Source: Pseudomonadota bacterium | Lineage (GTDB): Bacteria > Pseudomonadota > Gammaproteobacteria > JAKAQQ01 | Direction: 5' to 3' | Length of the DNA stretch: 5,005 bases | Assembly (NCBI GenBank): GCA_021828425.1 | Contig: JAKARN010000138.1 | Span: 1 to 5,005 of the forward strand | In this document: in pieces, positions 1-5,005 of the stretch | How the letters are laid out: every line of letters starts with the position of its first letter | How positions within the stretch are numbered: position 1 is the first letter of the stretch | The notes under the pieces: generated by a model | What the model was told of the DNA's origin: nothing | The model's database searches: none | Seen by the model: the letters and a program-made list of their open reading frames with translations, nothing else | Translations under genes and position numbers: made by a program

Positions 1-1
1 T

Positions 2-940
2 TCGCCAAGCTTCGATTCGAGCTGTGGGGCAAACTTCACCTACTTGGGTCAACCTCTCAACTATGCCACCCCCCCCGTGGTGACAATTACCGCGGTCAAT
101 GCACAGGGTACAACAACCCAGAATTATTCCAATTTTGGGACCGGCGCCGACTGGTGGAAACTTCCCGCGATCACACCCAGCTACTCGGATCCCAATGCCC
201 CCTCCACTTTGGGCGTCACGGTGGACAGCACGGTTGCGGGTTATTCGCCCACCACCACCACAAATACGGCACCCGGATCGGTAACCACCACCTTCTCGGG
301 CCCTTTGTCCTACACCCAACCGGATAATGGCACAAAACCCGCACCCGTAGCCAACCCTTTCCAGTCGGATATTACCGTCAGTTTCCCGGTTACGGATACA
401 GACGGAATCGCCTATCCCCAGAATCCATTCACCTTCACAATCGGTTTTGCAACGGGTGACGCTTCAACTATTCGCCAGGGCCGACTGGTGATTCCCAATG
501 CCTATGGCTCCGAGGAACTGGACCTGAACGATCCCATGACAACGGAATACTATCTTGGCTCCTCGACGGGATGGGTTCCAGCCACCGAGGACAGCTGTAC
601 GACGGGTGTCACCCTTGCCCTCTCGGAACCCACGCCGGGTGGACCTGTGACCCCGTCAGACACCTGTGTGTGGGAAACAGGGAATCAGAGTGGGTTATCG
701 TGTGGCAGCAGTAAAACGGGTGAGGACTTCAGTGAGCCCCCTCAGGGTGGCAATTTCAATCTTTGGTTCAAGGCCCCCAATGTGACAGGCGCCCTTATTC
801 TCACTACCGCAACAATTCCGAGCTGGCTCGAGTATGACTGGAACGGCACGGGGCAGGACAACCAGCCTCCCTCCGGTACGCTCAATTTTGGAATTTACCG
901 GGCAAACCCTGACGAGATTTACTGGACCGAGATTTACTAA
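2..940 (+). CDS. DUF6701 (MshQ-like) surface protein, C-terminal part, 5' truncated by window edge
   Basis: The frame is open from base 2 to the TAA at 938-940, giving 312 visible residues. No start is claimed: the TTG at 44 lies inside conserved sequence (CGANFTYLGQPL begins before it), so the gene starts upstream of the window. The visible part matches the DUF6701 domain of MshQ-type proteins. It has an early F-x-YLGQ strand followed by a V-T-x-T-A-x-N-x-G-x-T-T-x-NYS stretch, a central segment with GSEELDL, EYYLGSSTGWV and a DSCTT cysteine motif, and a terminal WLEYDWNGTG ... PPSGTLNFGIYR ... IYWTEIY ending that corresponds to the family's usual end. The composition is rich in Thr, Pro, Ser and Gly with few Lys, as expected for an exported beta-rich protein. 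MshQ itself is encoded in the mannose-sensitive haemagglutinin type IV pilus cluster, but no other pilus gene is visible here, so a pilus role is inference. An adhesin-like surface protein is the safest reading. Confidence 0.88.
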   Translation, partial: SPSFDSSCGANFTYLGQPLNYATPPVVTITAVNAQGTTTQNYSNFGTGADWWKLPAITPSYSDPNAPSTLGVTVDSTVAGYSPTTTTNTAPGSVTTTFSGPLSYTQPDNGTKPAPVANPFQSDITVSFPVTDTDGIAYPQNPFTFTIGFATGDASTIRQGRLVIPNAYGSEELDLNDPMTTEYYLGSSTGWVPATEDSCTTGVTLALSEPTPGGPVTPSDTCVWETGNQSGLSCGSSKTGEDFSEPPQGGNFNLWFKAPNVTGALILTTATIPSWLEYDWNGTGQDNQPPSGTLNFGIYRANPDEIYWTEIY

Positions 941-992
941 AGTTCCTTCTGATTTCATCCTGAAAGAAGACCTGACCCTTCGTTTTCGCCGA
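941..992. other. Convergent intergenic gap between the DUF6701 gene and the hydrolase gene
   Basis: The two transcription units end tail to tail with 52 bases between their stop codons. The only structure I see is a weak imperfect stem: GAAA and GAAG at 962-969 can pair with CTTC at 978-981 and TTTC at 984-987, with a two-base bulge and an 8-base loop. It is AT-rich and lacks a GC-rich core plus U-run, so it does not qualify as a clear intrinsic terminator. A bidirectional terminator would be expected here, but the sequence does not prove one. Confidence 0.4.
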
Positions 993-1751
993 TTATTGGA
1001 CGAGTGCCCGTGCGACTCGTGAGGCATCCTCTTCCACAGGCAGATGTCCGATTCCGTCAAGGATGTGAAGCTCAAAATGGCGATAGAGGGGAGCAATCGA
1101 CCCGGTGATCCTGTTTTTTGTGATGGCCGGATCGGCTCCTCCCGCAACCAGGACGAACGGAATCGAGCGGAGGCCTTGGGGGAGAACCTCTTGCCGCTCG
1201 ACGGACCACGAATCGAGATAGGAGAGAAGTGCGTCCTCACGTGTTTCGGAGAAACTTTGCCCCACCCAGGTCCGGATGGTTTCGGATGAGGTCGCCGGTC
1301 CTGCGAGCCGCACAAGCACCCGATACCGGGCTTCCTCTGATGTACAGGCCTCCCGATAGACTTCCCGGGCGCGATCGTTGAGAGCTAATCCGCCCATCGG
1401 TACAGGAGCAATCCCAACGAGGGAACCCACCCGTTCGGGGACCCTCAACGCAAGGTGCTGTATCAAGAGTCCTCCCATGGAATGCCCAACCCAACGTGCC
1501 TGGCTCAATCCAGCCTCATCCGAGAAATGAGCGAGTTCCCTCACCGCACCCTCGACAGTGAACTCGCCATGGTTTTTGCGGTTTGCACCATAGCCTGGCA
1601 AATCCACGAAAATCCAACGGTCAGCCTGTGGATCCAGGAAGGGAATGAGGGATCCGAACATGGGAGACGAGCGGAGCCATCCATGCACCCAGACCGTGAC
1701 ACGGGGACCATGGCCAACTGTGTTCGCGACAATCACTGGTTTTCCTTCCAT
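993..1751 (-). CDS. Alpha/beta hydrolase fold protein, esterase-like
   Basis: This is a 252-residue, single-domain alpha/beta hydrolase of usual length. The oxyanion-hole motif is V-H-G-W at 22-25, the strand and loop VDLPGYG lies at 49-55, the nucleophile elbow G-H-S-M-G-G puts the serine at 91, the likely acid is D207 in GGADPAI, and the catalytic histidine is H236 in GIGHLPVEED. The catalytic triad therefore looks complete. There is no signal peptide, so it is probably cytoplasmic. The family includes esterases, BioH, haloperoxidase-like and C-C hydrolases; the cap region (about 121-185) has no signature I recognise, so the substrate is unknown. BioH is possible but not supported by any biotin neighbour. 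The ATG at 1749-1751 is preceded by AAGGAAA at a spacing of 8 bases and lies inside the end of ntrC (19-base overlap), which suggests translational coupling and co-transcription with ntrBC. Confidence 0.9.
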   Translation of the reverse strand: MEGKPVIVANTVGHGPRVTVWVHGWLRSSPMFGSLIPFLDPQADRWIFVDLPGYGANRKNHGEFTVEGAVRELAHFSDEAGLSQARWVGHSMGGLLIQHLALRVPERVGSLVGIAPVPMGGLALNDRAREVYREACTSEEARYRVLVRLAGPATSSETIRTWVGQSFSETREDALLSYLDSWSVERQEVLPQGLRSIPFVLVAGGADPAITKNRITGSIAPLYRHFELHILDGIGHLPVEEDASRVARALVQ

Positions 1752-3109
1752 CGGGCACGTTTCCTTGTCAAGGTGTTTCGTCCCATTCCCAAGAGTCGTG
1801 CTGCCTCCTGGCGATGGCCTCCCGTACGTTCCAAAGCAACCTCAATGAGAATCCGTTCCGCCTTCTCAAGTGCCTGGGCATAGTCAGCCGGAGAAGCGGT
1901 ATGGCACCACTGGCCCAAGACTTCACACCACTCCTGCATGTTCCCGGAGTGTGAATCCGAACGGAAACTTTCAAGATCTCGAACTTGTACGAATGGACCC
2001 GGGGGCTCCAGCACGATTTTCCGGCAGAAGTTGACGAGTTCCCGGATGTTTCCGCGCCAGGGCCAGTGCTTCAGTTCATCCACGGCTTCAGCAGTGAGCC
2101 GAGGAGGGGGGAGCCCGAACTCGGCACTTGCCTCCCGAAGGAAGTGCTCAAGGAGAAGAGGTAGATCGTCAAGCCGCTTCCGCAGAGGAGGAAGGCGGAT
2201 TTCAACCACATTGAGCCGGTGGTAAAGATCTTCACGGAAACGGCCCGCTTGCACCAAGGTCGCAAGATCCTGGTGAGTCGCCGCAACCAGTCGAGCGTCC
2301 GTCGCCACGGTTTTCTCGCCGCCGACCCGGAAAAATTCATGTTCGGCAATGACCCGAAGGAGACGAGTTTGAAGCGACAGGGGCATGTCACCTATCTCGT
2401 CGAGAAAAAGAGTCCCCCCCTGGGCCTGTTCGAAACGGCCGGCACGCCCCGTGACGGCACCCGTGAAAGCCCCTCGTTCATGTCCAAATAGCTCGGTTTC
2501 AAGGAGTTCCGCTGGAATCGCCGCTGCATTGATGGCAATAAATGGTCCTTTCGTCCGGGGGCCGTGGGCATGGAGCGCGCGAGCGACAAGTTCCTTTCCT
2601 GTCCCGGATTCCCCGCTGATGAGAACCGTGACATCGCTTCTGGCCAACCGGCCGATTTGGCGGAAAACCCTCTGCATGGCGGGTGCCGCGCCGATCAGCA
2701 ACGACGACGGTCCGTGTTTTCGGCTTTTCTCATCCGGACCCGGGTGTGAGAGCCCACGTTCGAGAACAGCGATGAGTTCACGCAAATCGACTGGTTTCGG
2801 CAGGTATTCGAAGGCTCCATTCTCATAGGCCTGGATTGCGTTCTGAAAATCTGCATGGGCAGTCACGACGATAACCGGGCGCCGTGGGAATCGCTTGGAC
2901 CAGAAGGACAGGAAATCCAGCCCATCGCCGTCCGGTAGACGGATATCCAGAATCAGCGCTGAGGGCTCCCCATGCTTCAGAGCTTCCTCACACTCGTTGA
3001 GACGGGGGAATCCCTTCACGTCGTAGCCTGACTTCGCGAGGGCTTTTTCGAAGACCCAACGCGTCGAGGCATCGTCATCCACGACCCAGATCCAGCTGCG
3101 AGCAGTCAC
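1733..3109 (-). CDS. ntrC: NtrC (GlnG) nitrogen response regulator, sigma-54 activator
   Basis: This is a 458-residue protein, close to the roughly 470 of enterobacterial NtrC. The receiver domain (about 5-120) has acidic residues D11-D13, phosphoacceptor D55 in LILDIRLPDGDG, T83 and K105. The sigma-54 AAA+ domain (about 138-368) has Walker A GESGTGKE at 166-173, the GAFTGA sigma-54 contact loop at 213-218, Walker B LFLDE at 234-238, and R292 and R298 in FREDLYHRLN. A Fis-type helix-turn-helix ends the protein (about 430-453), with EAARLLGMGRNTLTRK almost identical to NtrC. Phosphorylated NtrC is known to activate sigma-54 promoters during nitrogen limitation. The frame extends upstream to an ATG at 3169, but the GTG at 3107-3109 is chosen: it has GAAGGAA four bases ahead, overlaps the ntrB stop as GTGA, and gives the N-terminus typical of NtrC. 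The 3' end overlaps the hydrolase gene. Confidence 0.96.
   Translation of the reverse strand: MTARSWIWVVDDDASTRWVFEKALAKSGYDVKGFPRLNECEEALKHGEPSALILDIRLPDGDGLDFLSFWSKRFPRRPVIVVTAHADFQNAIQAYENGAFEYLPKPVDLRELIAVLERGLSHPGPDEKSRKHGPSSLLIGAAPAMQRVFRQIGRLARSDVTVLISGESGTGKELVARALHAHGPRTKGPFIAINAAAIPAELLETELFGHERGAFTGAVTGRAGRFEQAQGGTLFLDEIGDMPLSLQTRLLRVIAEHEFFRVGGEKTVATDARLVAATHQDLATLVQAGRFREDLYHRLNVVEIRLPPLRKRLDDLPLLLEHFLREASAEFGLPPPRLTAEAVDELKHWPWRGNIRELVNFCRKIVLEPPGPFVQVRDLESFRSDSHSGNMQEWCEVLGQWCHTASPADYAQALEKAERILIEVALERTGGHRQEAARLLGMGRNTLTRKRARWKENQ
1760..1766 (-). promoter_or_regulatory. Ribosome binding site of the hydrolase gene, inside ntrC
   Basis: Read on the minus strand this is AAGGAAA, 8 bases before the ATG at 1751. 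It lies within the last codons of ntrC. It supports the ATG start and hence the 19-base overlap, over any start downstream of the ntrC stop. Confidence 0.6.
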
Positions 3110-4170
3110 GGGCTTCCTTCGATGGGCAAGAGGACCGAGAAAACGGTCTCCCCGGGCCGGCTCTTCCATTCGATGAGTCCTCCCTGCCGCTGGATGAGAT
3201 CCTGGGCAATCGCCAATCCGAGCCCGGTTCCCCCCGGACGACCACTCACCAAGGGAAGAAACAACCGCTCGCCGAGCTCAGGCGGCACTCCGGGCCCCTC
3301 GTCTTCGACATCCAGACGTATGGCCAGTGGGTGACGTCGTCCCTGGATTGTGTACTGTCGTTCGATCCGGGTCCGGATCCGGATTGTTCCGCTATCCTGC
3401 ATGGCTTCCCGGGCGTTACGGACCAGGTTGAGGAGGGCTTGGACCAAAAGATCACGATCCAGGAACAGTTCGGGCAGACTGGGGTCATAATCACGAGCCA
3501 GCCGCAATCGCGGCACCCGCTCCGTCTCGATCATGTGCAAGACATGCTCGGTGGACTCATGGATATTGAGCGGAGAACGCCTCGGCGGTGTCAGAGGTCC
3601 CAGGAGCGTTTCGACCAGTCCACCGAGCCGGTCAACCTCATTTCGGATGATCCGCGTATAGTCACGAAGCGATGGATCCTCAAGCTCTGCCTCAAGCAGT
3701 TGTGCTGCACCTCGAACCCCGCCCAACGGGTTGCGGATCTCATGGGCCAGCTGGAGGAGAAGAGCACGACCTGCCTGATAACGCTGAGTCAGGGCATCCT
3801 CGCGGCTGATCAGTAGATGGCGATCCAGGGGATAGAGTTCGAGAATGAGTTCCGAAGGTGGAAAAGGAGAGACAATGCAGTCAAGCGTAACCGTCCTTCC
3901 GCCCACCGCAAGCTCAAGCTCACGATAGCTCCGGATCTCACCGACAGCAAGCTGGCCGGGCAGGAGGGGGATCAAGGGCGCAAAGGCAGTTACCATATCG
4001 GCCAAGGGCCGGCCCACTGCGGATTGGGGCAACTCGAACAGGTCAGTTGCCGCCGCGTTGGCATAGAGGAGAACAAGGTTGGAATTGACGCGAATAACCG
4101 CCGTGGCCAAGCCATCCAGAAGGCTGGTCGTATCTGATGGCTGTCGGTTTAGGGACCCTGACTCATCCAC
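3106..4170 (-). CDS. ntrB: NtrB (GlnL) nitrogen regulation sensor histidine kinase
   Basis: At 354 residues it matches the usual NtrB length (about 349). There are no membrane segments or signal peptide, so it is a cytoplasmic kinase. An N-terminal PAS domain (about 15-115, with LLYANAAATDLF) is followed by the dimerisation and phosphoacceptor domain, where H143 lies in LAHEIRNPLGG. The downstream GAAQLLEAELEDPSLRDYT segment is characteristic of NtrB. The ATP-binding domain has the N-box (N248, N252), the G1 box DEGPG at 290-294 and the G2 box GGTGLGLA at 313-320. By family knowledge NtrB phosphorylates NtrC under nitrogen limitation and, when bound by PII, stimulates its dephosphorylation. 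The GTG start at 4168-4170 gives an N-terminus about five residues longer than E. coli NtrB relative to the PAS alignment, so it is credible, but it lacks a clear Shine-Dalgarno sequence. It lies 25 bases after the DUF4124 stop. Confidence 0.96.
   Translation of the reverse strand: MDESGSLNRQPSDTTSLLDGLATAVIRVNSNLVLLYANAAATDLFELPQSAVGRPLADMVTAFAPLIPLLPGQLAVGEIRSYRELELAVGGRTVTLDCIVSPFPPSELILELYPLDRHLLISREDALTQRYQAGRALLLQLAHEIRNPLGGVRGAAQLLEAELEDPSLRDYTRIIRNEVDRLGGLVETLLGPLTPPRRSPLNIHESTEHVLHMIETERVPRLRLARDYDPSLPELFLDRDLLVQALLNLVRNAREAMQDSGTIRIRTRIERQYTIQGRRHPLAIRLDVEDEGPGVPPELGERLFLPLVSGRPGGTGLGLAIAQDLIQRQGGLIEWKSRPGETVFSVLLPIEGSP
3114..3120 (-). promoter_or_regulatory. Ribosome binding site deciding the ntrC GTG start
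   Basis: On the minus strand this reads GAAGGAA, four bases before the GTG at 3109, inside the last codons of ntrB. The GTGA overlap (3106-3109) joins the ntrC start to the ntrB stop and implies coupled translation of kinase and regulator. It is the reason for preferring this start over the ATG at 3169, which would add 20 residues not typical of the family. Confidence 0.7.
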
Positions 4171-4176
4171 TGCACC

Positions 4177-4182
4177 ATTATA
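4177..4182 (-). promoter_or_regulatory. Possible -10 element (TATAAT) directly ahead of ntrB
   Basis: On the minus strand this is an exact TATAAT whose last base is six bases before the GTG of ntrB. Transcription from it would begin at or very near the start codon, giving a leaderless or near-leaderless mRNA. No good -35 hexamer is found at 16-18 bases upstream (CCCGCA at 17 shares only two bases with TTGACA), so it may be coincidental. The 25-base gap also holds or touches three GCACT repeats. Confidence 0.25.
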
Positions 4183-4195
4183 GTGCGAGGCAGTG

Positions 4196-4801
4196 CTAGT
4201 GCGGGATCGCCCCGATCGGTCCGGCGGGTTTTACCTGCTGGACGGCACCCAGTGGCCGCGGCGCAAGAATCGAGTGCTGATGCACGTAGAAAGTGACCGA
4301 TCGACTTGAAAGAATCGTGCCCTGCGGAGAGACGATCTCGACGGTAAGAACATGGGTTCCCCGCCAAACCTGATGCAGAATCCGGCTCGTTGCTTGGGTT
4401 GCTCTCCCTTCTGGCTTGCCATCCAAAAGGTAGCGCAAGGCGTCGCCGCCCACCAGCGGGGGTGAAAGCATCACGGATGCGGTCAGCACACCTCCAATGT
4501 TGAAGAGCGATTGCTGGTTGGTTGGACTCAGGATTTCCAAGTGATATTGGTTACGGATCGCAGCTGGGCGAACTACACCTCCTTCTCTACCAGTTGTCGC
4601 TCCTAGCCCTGCGTGCTGGACGGAAAAAATGGACAGTCCTCCACCCAGAACCACCTGTTTCGAACCCGGTCGAGGGACATCAGAATAATGGCGAACGCCA
4701 TTCCTTCCAACCCAAGTGTAGACAGGTTGCGCAGAAGCTCCCGCCATAGCGCCGAGGCCTAAACCAAAGCAAAGAACTCCAACAAAAAGCCGCTTTTTCA
4801 T
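4196..4801 (-). CDS. DUF4124 domain-containing periplasmic protein, upstream of ntrB
   Basis: This is a 201-residue protein. Residues 1-24 form a signal peptide: KKR, a hydrophobic core, then ASA before Q25, a standard signal peptidase I site. Residues 25-50 match the DUF4124 repeat core: VYTW at 27-30, N-G-V near 34-36, then HYSDVPRPGS at 38-47. A low-complexity linker (about 52-84) leads to a second domain at about 86-176, with YHLEILSPTNQQSLFN, RYLLDGKP and WRGTHVLTVEIVSPQG. That domain reads as an Ig-like beta sandwich, and the combination is the usual architecture of DUF4124 proteins encoded next to ntrB in Gammaproteobacteria. The function is unknown. The protein should be periplasmic, so any link to cytoplasmic NtrB signalling is positional only. 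The ATG at 4799-4801 gives a clean signal peptide but has only a weak ribosome binding site; it overlaps the stop of a short upstream frame. Confidence 0.88.
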   Translation of the reverse strand: MKKRLFVGVLCFGLGLGAMAGASAQPVYTWVGRNGVRHYSDVPRPGSKQVVLGGGLSIFSVQHAGLGATTGREGGVVRPAAIRNQYHLEILSPTNQQSLFNIGGVLTASVMLSPPLVGGDALRYLLDGKPEGRATQATSRILHQVWRGTHVLTVEIVSPQGTILSSRSVTFYVHQHSILAPRPLGAVQQVKPAGPIGAIPH

Positions 4802-5005
4802 GCTTCAAGCATAAACCGGTTCTTAAGATGAGACAAGAGGGCCCGGATATGGATTCGGAGCGTGAAAGAATGATAATCTTTCGAAATCGTGAGTACCCGC
4901 ATACTTGGATTTCGCCCCCTAGCTGATGTAGTGGTTGTCTTTTTTCTGCTATTCGGAAACGCTGGGTGCGCAGCGATGACCGTCAATCCGCGAGTGCCCC
5001 TTGCT
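4802..5005. other. Upstream region of the DUF4124-ntrBC cluster, no convincing gene
   Basis: About 200 bases hold no gene I can defend. The minus-strand frames entering from the right edge show no recognisable glutamine synthetase C-terminus. Visible items are: an inverted repeat CGCTG / CAGCG (4960-4964 and 4971-4975); a T6 run on the + strand (4940-4945); a 6-base inverted repeat GAAAGA / TCTTTC (4864-4869 and 4877-4882) around an AT-rich loop; and a 34-codon minus-strand frame (4902-4798) that ends across the DUF4124 start. No sigma-54 promoter with GG and GC at the proper spacing was found. I could not define a sigma-70 promoter with both boxes. Confidence 0.5.
4864..4882. promoter_or_regulatory. 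Inverted repeat with Fur-box-like core, possible operator
   Basis: GAAAGA at 4864-4869 is the exact reverse complement of TCTTTC at 4877-4882, separated by ATGATAA. The overlapping 10 bases AATGATAATC (4869-4878) match the core of the classical 19-base Fur consensus, and by eye about 13 of 19 positions agree over 4866-4884. On the minus strand TATCAT within it resembles a -10 box. It lies about 63-82 bases before the DUF4124 ATG, a suitable place for an operator. AT-rich dyads of this size can arise by chance, so this is tentative. Confidence 0.25.

Noticed and set aside
1000..1020. Stem ACGAGT / ACTCGT with a 9-base loop near the hydrolase 3' end
   Set aside because: It lies within hydrolase codons and is not followed by a U-run on either strand, so it is not a convincing intrinsic terminator.
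695..1315. 206-residue open frame on the minus strand spanning the DUF6701 end and hydrolase end
   Set aside because: It lies antisense to a clear DUF6701 C-terminus and out of frame with the hydrolase, shows no domain, and crosses two real genes. It is a shadow frame.
2414..2420. C7 run (G7 in ntrC) as a possible phase-variation tract
   Set aside because: It encodes the conserved Gly-Gly before Walker B in a housekeeping regulator, so the run is explained by the protein sequence.
2385..2828. 147-residue + strand open frame opposite ntrC
   Set aside because: It runs antisense to the conserved AAA+ domain of ntrC; its Ser/Pro/Arg-rich composition is typical of a shadow frame.
3107..3169. ATG at 3169 as the start of ntrC (20 extra residues)
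   Set aside because: The extra residues come from reading the ntrB 3' end in another frame and do not fit NtrC. The GTG at 3109 has a good ribosome binding site and a GTGA overlap with ntrB.
3331..4137. Two consecutive + strand open frames (161 and 106 residues) opposite ntrB
   Set aside because: They are antisense to the strongly conserved ntrB coding sequence, have no recognisable motif, and are explained by codon bias of the real gene.
4849..4926. 25-codon + strand frame in the right intergenic region
   Set aside because: It has no ribosome binding site I can see and no domain, and it lies within the likely control region of the minus-strand operon.
4960..4975. CGCTG / CAGCG hairpin as a terminator of an upstream minus-strand gene
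   Set aside because: The stem is only five base pairs and is followed by TTTCC rather than a U-run; no upstream gene end is recognisable in the window.
4987..5005. Possible sigma-54 promoter from GGGGCAC on the minus strand at the right edge
   Set aside because: GGCAC is present but no GC occurs at the required distance, so the -24/-12 pattern fails.

Overview
The window looks like part of a gammaproteobacterial (or closely related proteobacterial) chromosome. The basis is an NtrB/NtrC (GlnL/GlnG) pair whose length and motif order match the enterobacterial and pseudomonad proteins, preceded by a DUF4124 periplasmic protein, a neighbour commonly seen in Gammaproteobacteria, and facing an MshQ-like DUF6701 protein. 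The DNA is moderately GC-rich and densely coding. I cannot name the genus.

Layout. On the + strand, bases 2-940 hold the 3' part of a large secreted DUF6701 (MshQ-like) protein whose start lies outside the window. A 52-base convergent gap (941-992) follows. The rest is one compact minus-strand cluster, read from right to left: a DUF4124 protein with a signal peptide (4801-4196), ntrB histidine kinase (4170-3106), ntrC sigma-54 activator (3109-1733) and an alpha/beta hydrolase (1751-993). The last three open frames overlap: ntrB/ntrC by a 4-base GTGA and ntrC/hydrolase by 19 bases. The DUF4124 gene is separated from ntrB by only 25 bases. The right edge, 4802-5005, is about 200 bases without a convincing gene and probably holds the 5' control region of the cluster. 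glnA, often found upstream of such clusters, is not in view.

How the genes work together. NtrB and NtrC form the classic nitrogen-limitation two-component system. By family knowledge, NtrB senses nitrogen status through the PII protein and phosphorylates or dephosphorylates NtrC, which activates sigma-54 promoters such as that of glnA. The DUF4124 protein and the hydrolase are physically tied to this operon, but nothing in their sequence reveals a specific nitrogen role. The DUF6701 protein belongs to the adjacent, independent transcription unit and is probably a cell-surface or pilus-associated protein.

I did not find a clearly new biological system. The points most worth a second look are the uncharacterised DUF4124 partner, the hydrolase embedded in the 3' end of ntrC, the ntrB start with a consensus-like TATAAT just upstream and no good ribosome binding site, and a short upstream ORF that overlaps the DUF4124 start.
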